19,909 nt of DNA from positions 1 through 19,909 of the forward strand of contig CAYLRW010000026.1 in assembly GCA_964386405.1 (NCBI GenBank), read 5' to 3'. This document shows, one piece after another, positions 1 to 7,925 of this stretch. Position 1 is the first letter of the stretch. Each line of letters begins with the position of its first letter. Both the position numbers and the translations under genes were made by a program. The DNA is from RZYP01 sp964386405 (GTDB taxonomy: Bacteria > Bacillota > Negativicutes > Acidaminococcales > Acidaminococcaceae). The notes beneath the pieces are model-generated. The model saw nothing but the letters and a program-made list of their open reading frames with translations. It did no database searches and was not told where the DNA came from.

Positions 1-161
1 TTGATAAGTCTGTCAGAACAAGAGTTTTTGATTATTTGAACGGTGTCAGCTATATCATTGGAGCGCAGGTAGAAAAAGTCAATGGTGATTTGATTATATA
101 TGCTCCGAGCACAGTAGGAATTGACAAAGAAGAAGTCAAAAAGACTCGTTCTTGGATTTAA
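1..161 (+). CDS. sepF: Cell division protein SepF, C-terminal fragment
   Basis: The frame beginning at base 3 is open to a TAA at 159-161 and gives 52 residues; the 5' part lies outside the window. The fragment reads like the end of the SepF/YlmF domain: an RVFDYLNG stretch, then a two-strand segment (GAQVEKVNGDLIIYAPSTV) matching the family pattern 'R-x-x-D-[FY]-L-x-G ... V-x-K-x-x-x-x-[IL]-x-[IL]-x-[AT]-P'. SepF binds the FtsZ C-terminus and anchors the Z-ring to the membrane in Gram-positive-type lineages and Negativicutes. A strong hairpin terminator follows directly, so this gene probably ends the upstream transcription unit. Only the C-terminal third is visible, so the N-terminal membrane anchor cannot be checked. 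Confidence 0.75.
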   Translation, partial: DKSVRTRVFDYLNGVSYIIGAQVEKVNGDLIIYAPSTVGIDKEEVKKTRSWI

Positions 162-184
162 TTTAGATTTAATTTTGATTTTGG

Positions 185-212
185 CCGGATGCCTATGGCA
201 TCCGGTTTTCTA
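185..212 (+). terminator. Rho-independent terminator after sepF
   Basis: A perfect 9-bp GC-rich stem (185-193 pairs with 197-205) with a 3-nt loop is followed by TTTTCTATTT. It lies 23 bases after the sepF stop and before dnaE. Confidence 0.85.
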
Positions 213-243
213 TTTATAATAGGAATTTTTAAATAAGAACTGA

Positions 244-249
244 TATAAT
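244..249 (+). promoter_or_regulatory. Possible -10 element for dnaE
   Basis: A TATAAT hexamer lies about 50 bases before the dnaE start and just after the sepF terminator. I see no convincing -35 hexamer at 16-18 bases upstream, so this is a weak call. Confidence 0.35.
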
Positions 250-298
250 AGATGACAAAAGAATATAAAACGGATATTTGAACGGAGGTAGCTGGTTA

Positions 299-3200
299 AT
301 GGAAAATGTGAAAGAAGACATTGCTAATGATATTCCCTTTATTCATTTGCATTGTCATACGAAGTATAGCCTGTTGGATGGCGCTTCTGATATAAAAAAT
401 CTAATCAGCTACGCCAAAGAATTGAACATGCCTGCCCTAGCAATAACTGACCATGGCGTCATGTACGGCGTAATTGAATTCTATCAGGAAGCTATGAAGC
501 AAGGCATCAAGCCGATCATTGGCTGCGAGGTATATATAACATCAGGCTCTCATTTTGAAAGAGGGGTCAAAGAACGTGATAATCAATATCATTTGATTCT
601 ACTGGCTGAAAATAACGAGGGATACCAAAACTTGATGAAACTGGTATCTATAGCTCATTTAGAAGGATTCTACTATAAACCAAGAATCGACAAGGATATT
701 TTAAGAAAATACAGTAAGGGAATTATTGGCTTAAGTGCATGTATAGCAGGCGAAATACCATCTCATATTATTCGCGGCGAACTGGAAACAGCAGAAAAAT
801 GTTTACAGGAATATGTTGAAATTTTTGGGCGTGAAAATTTCTTTTTGGAAATACAAAATCATGATATACCTGAGGAACATACTGCTGAGGTCGAACTGAA
901 GCGCTTAGCTAAAAAGTACGGCCTAGGCTTGGTAGCGACTAATGACTTACATTACGTACGGCGGGAAGATGCAGAAGGGCAGGATATCCTTCTTTGCATT
1001 CAAACGGCGGCAACTGTAGACGATCCCATGAGAATGAAATTTGCTAACGATCAGTTTTACTTGAAAAGTAAGCAGGAGATGCTGGCTAGATTTTCTGAAG
1101 TACCTGAAGCTTTAAATAATACGCTGAAAATTGCCGAGCGCTGCAATGTTGAGCTGGAGTTTGGGCATCTATTATTGCCAGAGTTTCCCATCCCTGAAGG
1201 GGAAACAGTTACAGGATATTTGCGTGAGCTGTGTATGCAAGGATTGCCGACAAGGTATCCTGACCCGACGGCGGCAGTAATGAAACGTTTGGATTTTGAG
1301 CTGGAAGTCATTGATAAAATGGGTTATTCTGGCTATTTCCTGATTGTTTGGGACTTTATCAACTTCAGCAGAACCAAAAAGATTCCTGTGGGACCAGGAC
1401 GTGGATCGGCTGCTGGCAGCATTGTAGCATATCTTTTGGGCATAACCAGCATAGATCCATTACGTTATGATTTACTATTTGAACGCTTTTTAAATCCAGA
1501 GCGTGTAAGCATGCCGGATATAGATGTTGATCTTTGTTATAACAGAAGAAAAGAAGTAGTCGATTATATTGTCAACAAATATGGCGCAGATCATGTTGCG
1601 CAGATTATAACCTTTGGAACTTTAGCTGCTAAGGCGGCAGTTAAGGATGTTGGACGTGCGCTGAGTATGCCAATAGCGACTGTTAATCAGGTTAATAAAA
1701 TGATTCCCAATGAACTCGGTATTACGCTTGAAAAAGCATTGGCTGGGAGTAAGGATCTCCAAAACCTTTATAATAGTGACCCGAAAATAGAAAGACTTTT
1801 GAATTTGGCCCAGAAGGTTGAGGGCTCGCCGCGGCATACCTCTACACATGCTGCCGGTGTCGTTATTGCTCCTAAAATACTGACAGACTTTGTGCCTTTA
1901 CAGAGAACTGCTGATGAGGAATATGTGAGTACGCAGTATGATAAAGATAAAGTCGAAGGACTTGGCCTGCTTAAAATGGATTTATTGGGTTTGCGTACCT
2001 TAACGGTTATTGATGATGCTCTTGCATTAATCAAGGAAAGTAAGGGCGTTGACCTGGATATTGAAAACATTGATCTGGCTGACGCTTCAACCTGCGACAT
2101 GCTTTGCCGTGGAGATACAGTTGGAGTTTTCCAGATGGAGTCATCCGGCATGACTCAGCTGATGCGTGACCTCGCACCTGAAAGTTTTGCTGATTTAATA
2201 CCGCTTGTAGCTTTATACCGTCCGGGTCCTCTTGGCACTGGCATGGTTGAAGATTTTGTTGCCGGCAGGCATGGGAAGAAAACAGCAAAATTGCTGCATC
2301 CTTTACTCGAACCGGTGCTCAAGGATACGTTTGGTGTAATTTTGTATCAGGAACAGGTTATGCAGATAACATCTGTATTAGCAGGTTTCAGCCTCGGGCA
2401 GGCAGATATTTTACGCCGCGCAATGGGTAAAAAGAAAGCCAAAGAACTTGATAGTATGAAAGAAGCTTTTATTGCAGGCGCGGAAAAAGAGCATGGAATA
2501 AAACGCGAGTTAGCAGAAGAAGTCTTTGCCCTTTTGCAACATTTTGCCGGTTATGGTTTTAATAAGTCACATTCGGCGGCATATGCTCTAGTTGCTTATC
2601 AGACAGCTTATCTTAAGGCACATTATCCGGTGGAATTCATGGCTGCAACCTTAAACAGCTATCTTACTAATGCTGAAAAGGTAAGCTGGTATATTAATGC
2701 ATGCCGCGAAATGGGGATTTCGGTTTTGCCGCCAGACGTCAATGTCAGCGGAGCTGGTTTCTCTGTTGATGGTCATTCTATCCGTTTTGGACTGGCCGGT
2801 ATCAAGAGTGTAGGCGATGCTGCAATTGAAAATATTTTGGAAGCCAGAAAAAAAGGCGGCGTATTTGAATCTTTGACAGATTTTTGCCAAAGAGTGAACA
2901 GTAACGGACTCAATAAAAGGGTAGTGGAATATCTTATCAAATGCGGCGCTATGGATGGCTTTGGCGCAAAACGTTCACAACTGTTAGCTGTTATGGATCA
3001 GGCACTGGATTTGGCTGCCAGCCGCCAAAGAGACGAGGCATCTGGACAGATAGGCTTATTTGGTGAAGAGGAATTTGAAAAGATTAATGAGCTGAAAATC
3101 CCGGATATAGCGGAGATGCCCAAAGAAGAACTTTTGTCGCTGGAAAAAGAAATTATTGGTTTCTATGTAACGGGGCATCCTTTGGATAAATACCGTAAAA

Positions 3201-3733
3201 ATCTGAAACAATTGGCTGAGATTCAAACGTTAGGCGAAGGTCGTTACCGTGATGGCCAATACGTTAAAGTAGGCGGTATCATTGCGGCCAATAAGATACG
3301 TACTACTAAGGCAGGAGACAGCATGGCGGTATTTATGCTGGAAGACTTTTCCAGCAAGATTGAAGTGGTAGCTTTTCCAAAAACATTCGCCATGTCAAGC
3401 AAGAATATTTACCCTGAGAGCATAGTAATGGTAGAAGGACGCCTGATGCTTGACGAGGAAGAACCGCGGCTGATGGCTTCACAAGTAACAAAGCTGGAGG
3501 CGGCACCATCTGATGTCAAGTTATTTATTCCAGCATCCTTGGAAAATCCCGAGACACAAAAAGCTTTAGGACGGATTTTTGCTTCTTATCGCGGCAATAA
3601 TCCTGTGTACCTTCATCTACTTGGTTCCAAAAAGATTATCCGTGCCGAACAATCTTTTTGGGTGGATGCCAAAAATCCTGGGTTGATTAGTGAATTGAGA
3701 AGTTTACTTGGTGATAAAGGTGTGGTCATTTAG
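299..3733 (+). CDS. dnaE: DNA polymerase III alpha subunit DnaE
   Basis: Replicative C-family polymerase catalytic subunit, 1144 residues from the ATG at 299. An in-frame TTG at 278 lies upstream of the ribosome site GGAGG (284-288), which is 10 bases before the ATG, so the ATG is preferred. Order of domains: PHP domain (about 15-220), palm/thumb/fingers (about 300-830), helix-hairpin-helix region (about 860-900), OB fold (about 985-1060). The polymerase carboxylates are D407 and D409 (PDIDVD) and D561 (KMDLLGLRTL). A clamp-binding pentapeptide QIGLF is at 917-921, as in E. coli DnaE. The PHP domain keeps all nine metal ligands known from M. tuberculosis DnaE1 (H18, H20, D27, H52, E77, H98, C148, D216, H218), so intrinsic 3'-5' exonuclease activity is plausible. 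Length and domain order are DnaE-type, not PolC. Terminated from sepF and promoted separately from etfBA. Confidence 0.97.
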   Translation: MENVKEDIANDIPFIHLHCHTKYSLLDGASDIKNLISYAKELNMPALAITDHGVMYGVIEFYQEAMKQGIKPIIGCEVYITSGSHFERGVKERDNQYHLILLAENNEGYQNLMKLVSIAHLEGFYYKPRIDKDILRKYSKGIIGLSACIAGEIPSHIIRGELETAEKCLQEYVEIFGRENFFLEIQNHDIPEEHTAEVELKRLAKKYGLGLVATNDLHYVRREDAEGQDILLCIQTAATVDDPMRMKFANDQFYLKSKQEMLARFSEVPEALNNTLKIAERCNVELEFGHLLLPEFPIPEGETVTGYLRELCMQGLPTRYPDPTAAVMKRLDFELEVIDKMGYSGYFLIVWDFINFSRTKKIPVGPGRGSAAGSIVAYLLGITSIDPLRYDLLFERFLNPERVSMPDIDVDLCYNRRKEVVDYIVNKYGADHVAQIITFGTLAAKAAVKDVGRALSMPIATVNQVNKMIPNELGITLEKALAGSKDLQNLYNSDPKIERLLNLAQKVEGSPRHTSTHAAGVVIAPKILTDFVPLQRTADEEYVSTQYDKDKVEGLGLLKMDLLGLRTLTVIDDALALIKESKGVDLDIENIDLADASTCDMLCRGDTVGVFQMESSGMTQLMRDLAPESFADLIPLVALYRPGPLGTGMVEDFVAGRHGKKTAKLLHPLLEPVLKDTFGVILYQEQVMQITSVLAGFSLGQADILRRAMGKKKAKELDSMKEAFIAGAEKEHGIKRELAEEVFALLQHFAGYGFNKSHSAAYALVAYQTAYLKAHYPVEFMAATLNSYLTNAEKVSWYINACREMGISVLPPDVNVSGAGFSVDGHSIRFGLAGIKSVGDAAIENILEARKKGGVFESLTDFCQRVNSNGLNKRVVEYLIKCGAMDGFGAKRSQLLAVMDQALDLAASRQRDEASGQIGLFGEEEFEKINELKIPDIAEMPKEELLSLEKEIIGFYVTGHPLDKYRKNLKQLAEIQTLGEGRYRDGQYVKVGGIIAANKIRTTKAGDSMAVFMLEDFSSKIEVVAFPKTFAMSSKNIYPESIVMVEGRLMLDEEEPRLMASQVTKLEAAPSDVKLFIPASLENPETQKALGRIFASYRGNNPVYLHLLGSKKIIRAEQSFWVDAKNPGLISELRSLLGDKGVVI

Positions 3734-3761
3734 TTATTTATCATCAGCCTTTAGCTTGCAC

Positions 3762-3790
3762 TTGTTTGTTGCAAATGATAGAATTATACT
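3762..3790 (+). promoter_or_regulatory. Likely promoter of etfB-etfA
   Basis: TTGTTT (3762-3767) and TATACT (3785-3790) are separated by 17 bases, placing the start near 3797, about 38 bases before the etfB ATG. An 11-base direct repeat (GAATTATACTG at 3781-3791 and 3805-3815) overlaps the -10 and the leader. Confidence 0.5.
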
Positions 3791-3834
3791 GTATTTTAAG
3801 TTACGAATTATACTGAGGTTTGGAGGATTCTCTG

Positions 3835-4629
3835 ATGAATATTGTTGTTTGTGTAAAGCAAGTTCCGGATACAGCTGAAGTAAAAATTGATCCGGTAACC
3901 AATACTTTGGTACGTACAGGCGTACCAAATATTATGAATCCGTTTGACAGGCAAGCTCTGGAAGCAGCGTTGCTGCTGAAAGATGCAACTGGTGCCAATG
4001 TTACTGTAATTACCATGGGACCGCCGCAGGCTGATGAGATTTTGAAGGAGGCAATCGCAATGGGCGCTGATGACGCTGCGCTGATTAGCGATAGAGCTTT
4101 GGCTGGCTCAGACACACTGGCAACTAGCTTTGCTTTGGCTGCTGCAGTAAAAAAAGTTGGTGCAGTCGATTTAGTGCTTTGCGGCAAACAAGCAATAGAT
4201 GGAGATACCGCTCAGGTTGGACCAGAAATGGCTGAACATCTTGATATTCCACAGGTTACTGGCGCTCTGAAAATAGTTGCTGATGGAGACAAACTTTTAG
4301 TTGATAGAGATAATGAAAGTAGCAGTCAAACGATTGCAGTTGCAATGCCAGCCCTCGTTACAGTAACCAGAGCTGAAAAAGAGCCGCGTTTTGCCAGCAT
4401 CAAAGGTAAAATGAAGGCTAAAAAGTTTGTTGTGCCTGTATGGTCAGCAGCAGATCTTGCACTTGATGAAAAAATGATTGGGCTGAATGGCTCGCCAACT
4501 AAGGTTGCCAAAATTTTTACACCACCGGTGCATATAATTGAAAATGAGATTATTAATGAAGAAGATCCACAGAATGCAGTTGATCTTTTGTTCGAAAAAC
4601 TTGTTCAAGCTAAAATAATTGTGCGCTGA
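3835..4629 (+). CDS. etfB: Electron transfer flavoprotein subunit beta (EtfB)
   Basis: Beta subunit of the EtfAB flavoprotein, 264 residues from the ATG at 3835, with GGAGG at 3822-3826; a TTG at 3820 is in frame but precedes most of that site. The N-terminus MNIVVCVKQVPDTAEVKID and the segment GKQAIDGDTAQVGPEMAEHL are typical of group-2, bifurcating-type EtfB, where a second FAD replaces AMP. By memory it resembles Acidaminococcus fermentans EtfB over its whole length. Such ETFs pair NADH oxidation with reduction of ferredoxin/flavodoxin and of an acyl-CoA dehydrogenase or a lactate dehydrogenase flavoprotein. No dehydrogenase partner is encoded here, so the partner must lie elsewhere. The stop overlaps the ribosome site of etfA (GAGGTG, 4628-4633), so the two are translated as a unit. 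Confidence 0.95.
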   Translation: MNIVVCVKQVPDTAEVKIDPVTNTLVRTGVPNIMNPFDRQALEAALLLKDATGANVTVITMGPPQADEILKEAIAMGADDAALISDRALAGSDTLATSFALAAAVKKVGAVDLVLCGKQAIDGDTAQVGPEMAEHLDIPQVTGALKIVADGDKLLVDRDNESSSQTIAVAMPALVTVTRAEKEPRFASIKGKMKAKKFVVPVWSAADLALDEKMIGLNGSPTKVAKIFTPPVHIIENEIINEEDPQNAVDLLFEKLVQAKIIVR

Positions 4630-4640
4630 GGTGAAGAATA

Positions 4641-5837
4641 ATGGCAATTACTGTTGATAGAGATAAATGTATAGGCTGTGAAGCCTGTGTTGCAGTGTGC
4701 CCTGTGGGCGCAATTACTATGGTTGAGGGCAAGGCGGATATTAATCAAGATACTTGTATAAGCTGTGGTGCTTGTGTAAGCGAATGCCCTGTAGAAGCAA
4801 TATCCAGAGGTGAAGTTGTTAAGATTGAAATTGCAGGTGCCGAAGATTATAAAGATATTTGGGTTTATATAGAACTTGATAATGCAGAACCAATGCATGT
4901 TGGCTATGAACTGCTTGGCCAGGCTGGAGAATTGGCTGCTAAAAGCGGACAACGTTGCTGCGCAGTATTGATTTGCAAAGAAGCTGGCGACTTGCCGCAA
5001 AAACTATTTGCTGCAGGTGCTGACGTTGTTTATTTGGTAGAAGGCCAGCAATATGAAGAATATAATACTGAGCTTTATACTAATGCTTTCTGTGAGTTGG
5101 CAAATGAATATAAACCAAGCGCTGTTTTAGTTGGTGCTACGGCTGATGGACGTGATTTTGGCCCGCGTATTGCCGCTAGACTTAAAACTGGTTTATGCGC
5201 TGACTGTACGGCTCTTGATATCAGGGAAGATAAAATTGTGGAATGGACACGCCCGGCTTTAGGCGGCAATATTCTGGCTACTATTCTTTGTGATGTTAAC
5301 AGACCTCAGATGGGCACAGTACGTCCAAAGGTCTTTAAAGTTAAAGAATTTGATGCTTCTCGCACTGGTGAAGTAATAAGATATGCTGTAAAAAATGAAA
5401 TTACCACGAGAACTCAACTGGTTAGAAAAGACGTTGTTGAGTCGACCGGTATGTGCAAAATTGAAGATGCTGAAATAATTTGTTCAGGTGGCCGCGGTAT
5501 GGGTTGTTTAGACAAATTCAAGCATTTGGAAGAATTGGCAGGTTTGCTTGGTGGAGCTGTCGCTGGTTCTCGTGCAGTAGTAGATGAAGGTTGGATCAGC
5601 CATCCTCAGCAAGTCGGGCAATCAGGTAAAACTATCACGCCAAAAGTATATTTTGCGTTTGGTATTTCTGGCTCTATCCAGCATATTGCAGGAATGCACG
5701 ATTCAGATGTGATCATTGCTATCAATAAAGATCCTAACGCTCCTATTTTTAAAGTTGCAAACTACGGCATTGTCGGCGATATCAATATTGTTTTGCCTAA
5801 ATTGATAGAAAAAGTTAAGGCATTTAAGGAATCCTGA
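4641..5837 (+). CDS. etfA: EtfA with fused N-terminal 2[4Fe-4S] ferredoxin domain
   Basis: Alpha subunit of the ETF, 398 residues, about 60-70 longer than a plain EtfA. The extra N-terminus is a bacterial ferredoxin with two C-x2-C-x2-C-x3-C-P motifs (C10, C13, C16, C20; C39, C42, C45, C49). Residues about 70-270 are the ETF N-terminal domain. The C-terminal FAD domain carries the EtfA signature (AFGISGSIQHIAGM, AINKDPNAPIF, YGIVGD). Known relatives with this fusion are CarE and LctC of Acetobacterium woodii, where the flavoprotein bifurcates electrons from NADH. Here the built-in ferredoxin may conduct the low-potential electron; that is inference. It starts 11 bases after etfB. Confidence 0.95.
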   Translation: MAITVDRDKCIGCEACVAVCPVGAITMVEGKADINQDTCISCGACVSECPVEAISRGEVVKIEIAGAEDYKDIWVYIELDNAEPMHVGYELLGQAGELAAKSGQRCCAVLICKEAGDLPQKLFAAGADVVYLVEGQQYEEYNTELYTNAFCELANEYKPSAVLVGATADGRDFGPRIAARLKTGLCADCTALDIREDKIVEWTRPALGGNILATILCDVNRPQMGTVRPKVFKVKEFDASRTGEVIRYAVKNEITTRTQLVRKDVVESTGMCKIEDAEIICSGGRGMGCLDKFKHLEELAGLLGGAVAGSRAVVDEGWISHPQQVGQSGKTITPKVYFAFGISGSIQHIAGMHDSDVIIAINKDPNAPIFKVANYGIVGDINIVLPKLIEKVKAFKES

Positions 5838-5871
5838 TAAATCAAAGGATACAAGCTTTTGGAGGACAGGT

Positions 5872-6072
5872 ATGTGGAAGGTAGTATACATAGCACAAAC
5901 TCATGAAGCGGCGCTAAAAATCAAAGAGCTTTTTGCCGCAAACGGTTTTCTAACCCAGATTAGCAAGCCTAATTCTAAACAAAAAGGACACGGAGCTTAT
6001 GAAATAAGTGTGCCTTTTTCAGAAACTGAAGATGCTTATGAGGTTTTGTGCAGCAACAGACTTCATGGATAA
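5872..6072 (+). CDS. Small DUF2007-like protein
   Basis: A 66-residue soluble protein beginning MWKVVYIAQTHEAALKIKELF, with GGAGG at 5861-5865, 6 bases before the ATG. The fold implied by the pattern (strand, helix, strand, strand, helix; ending in SETEDAYEVL) matches the DUF2007 / 'putative signal transducing protein' type. Similar small proteins are common next to glycolytic or accA/pfkA genes in Firmicutes and are sometimes misnamed glutamate decarboxylase. The name here rests on pattern and context. It lies 34 bases after etfA with no terminator between them, so it is probably co-transcribed with etfBA, and it is followed by a hairpin before pyk. Function is unknown; no catalytic residues are apparent. 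Confidence 0.7.
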   Translation: MWKVVYIAQTHEAALKIKELFAANGFLTQISKPNSKQKGHGAYEISVPFSETEDAYEVLCSNRLHG

Positions 6073-6074
6073 AG

Positions 6075-6118
6075 AATTTAAGTTCAGGTGAAGCTTTTGC
6101 CTGAACTTAAATTTATTT
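6075..6118 (+). terminator. Hairpin between the small ORF and pyk, probable terminator
   Basis: A perfect 14-bp stem (6075-6088 with 6100-6113) with an 11-base loop starts 2 bases after the stop at 6072. The T-tract is short and mixed (TATTTC), so termination may be partial. Confidence 0.65.
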
Positions 6119-6151
6119 CATAGAGGTGTTAAACTAAAGGAGATGAGGGCG

Positions 6152-7903
6152 TTGAAAAAAACAAAAATTATCTGTACCCTTGGACCAAGCACCGATAATT
6201 TAACCTTAGTTGAAAAAATGATTCAAGATGGAATGGATTTAGCTCGTTTCAATTTTTCGCATGGCAGTCATGAAGGACATGCTGCCAGGATAGAAATTGT
6301 GCGCCAAGCAGCCAATAATACTGGGAAACCGATAGCACTTATTGCTGATACTAAGGGCCCTGAAATGAGACTCGGAATTTTCGGAGAAGATAAAGTGGAA
6401 TTGGTACCGGGTGATTTATTTTGCTTGACCACAGAAACCGTAGTTGGTACCAAAGAACTTGCTTCTGTTAATTACAGCGGTTTGCCGCAGGAAATTGATG
6501 CAGGCGATGAAATTCTCCTTGCAGACGGTCTGCTTTCTTTAAAGGTTGAGAAGATTGAAAAACAAAAAATTTATACAAAAGTTGTTCATGGCGGTGTCTT
6601 GAGCTCGCGCAAACGTGTGGCTGTACCTGGAGCCGTCCTCAATTTGCCATTCATTTCTGAAGAAGATAGAGCCGATATTGAATTTGCCGTTAAACAAGAT
6701 ATGGATTACATAGCTGCTTCTTTTGTACAGAAGGCGGAAGACGTTCTTGCTATTCGCAAACTTACAGAAGAACTTGGGTCGGAAATAGGTATTATAGCTA
6801 AAATCGAAAACGAAGAAGGCGTTCGCAATATTGAGGAAATAATTAAAGTTGCAGATGGTATTATGGTTGCGCGCGGAGACCTTGGAGTAGAAATACCAGC
6901 AGAGATTGTACCTTTGGTGCAGAAGGATATTATCAAGCGCTGCAACAAGGTAGGCAAGCCAGTTATAACGGCAACACAGATGCTGGAAAGTATGATTAGC
7001 AGTTATCGTGCCACAAGGGCAGAAGCTAGCGATGTAGCTAACTCCATTTTTGATGGTACTGACGCAATTATGCTCAGCGGTGAGACAGCTTCTGGCAAAT
7101 ATCCTCTTGAGGCTGTGCAGACAATGGCAAAAATTGCTAAGCGTACAGAAGAGGCTCTTGATTACGTAAATATCTTTAAAGAAAAAGGCATTGGCAAGAA
7201 TACCAATACTACAGATGCCATAAGTCATGCAACGGTACAAATTTCCCAAGAGCTGGAAGCTAATGCCATAATTTCTGTTACTGAATCTGGTTATACAGCG
7301 CGAATGATAGCAAAATATCGTCCGCAAGCGTTGGTAATAGCCGTATCACCAAGAGAGAGCCGTATACGCAAAATGCAACTATTTTGGGGTGTGTATCCTC
7401 TATTAGGACCTGCTTCCAGGAATACTGATGAATTGATCGAATTATCGCTTGCCAGCGCTAAAGACCACGATATGATTCATGAAGGTGATTTGGTTGTTAT
7501 TACAGCAGGTGTTTTGGCTGGCAAACCAGGTAGTACAAACTTGATTAAGGTGATAAATGTGGGAACAAAATTATTGGCTGGTGTTGGTATAGGCAAGAGA
7601 TCTATATCTGGCAAAGTATGTATTGCAAAAGATTTGAAAGATTTTACTGATAAATTAAAAACAGGCGATATTTTGGTAGTAAAAGGACTTGTTGACGAGG
7701 TAGTGCCTTATGCCACAAAATCAGCAGCAATAATAGCTGAAGAAGGTGGCTTGACATCGTCAGTTGCCATATTAGGAGTAAGTTATGGTATACCTGTTAT
7801 TATAGGGGCTTCTGGGGCTGTTGATAAACTTGATGATGGCGTGGAAGTAACGGTCGATGCAACAAGTGGTATTGTTTATCAAGGAAAAGTAAATACCAAA
7901 TAA
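6152..7903 (+). CDS. pyk: Pyruvate kinase with C-terminal PEP-utiliser domain
   Basis: Converts PEP and ADP to pyruvate and ATP. I place the start at the TTG (6152) because AAAGGAG (6136-6142) abuts an in-frame ATG at 6143 but is 9 bases from this TTG; the product then begins MKKTKIICTLGPSTDN, as in other Pyk. It has 583 residues (586 from the ATG). Visible sites: ARFNFSHGS (nucleotide/K+ region), AKIENEEGV (catalytic lysine), VARGDLGVE, and ITATQMLESM. Residues about 470-583 form the extra C-terminal domain found in Bacillus/Geobacillus Pyk and related to the PEP-utiliser mobile domain. In that domain the usual G-G-L-T-S-H is G-G-L-T-S-S here, with Ser537 where the histidine normally is. The next gene follows 22 bases later, so the two probably share an mRNA. 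Confidence 0.95.
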   Translation: MKKTKIICTLGPSTDNLTLVEKMIQDGMDLARFNFSHGSHEGHAARIEIVRQAANNTGKPIALIADTKGPEMRLGIFGEDKVELVPGDLFCLTTETVVGTKELASVNYSGLPQEIDAGDEILLADGLLSLKVEKIEKQKIYTKVVHGGVLSSRKRVAVPGAVLNLPFISEEDRADIEFAVKQDMDYIAASFVQKAEDVLAIRKLTEELGSEIGIIAKIENEEGVRNIEEIIKVADGIMVARGDLGVEIPAEIVPLVQKDIIKRCNKVGKPVITATQMLESMISSYRATRAEASDVANSIFDGTDAIMLSGETASGKYPLEAVQTMAKIAKRTEEALDYVNIFKEKGIGKNTNTTDAISHATVQISQELEANAIISVTESGYTARMIAKYRPQALVIAVSPRESRIRKMQLFWGVYPLLGPASRNTDELIELSLASAKDHDMIHEGDLVVITAGVLAGKPGSTNLIKVINVGTKLLAGVGIGKRSISGKVCIAKDLKDFTDKLKTGDILVVKGLVDEVVPYATKSAAIIAEEGGLTSSVAILGVSYGIPVIIGASGAVDKLDDGVEVTVDATSGIVYQGKVNTK

Positions 7904-7925
7904 TAAACGACAAGGAACTGATGAC

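Noticed and set aside
278..298. Upstream TTG start for dnaE
   Set aside because: The ribosome site GGAGG lies inside this stretch and is correctly spaced for the ATG at 299.
1768..2151. 127-codon open frame on the - strand inside dnaE
   Set aside because: dnaE is continuous and conserved across this stretch; the antisense translation has no recognisable pattern.
6539..7327. 262-codon open frame on the - strand
   Set aside because: It lies fully inside pyk on the opposite strand, has a Cys/Phe/Asn-rich composition unlike a real protein and no ribosome site; a shadow of pyk codon use.
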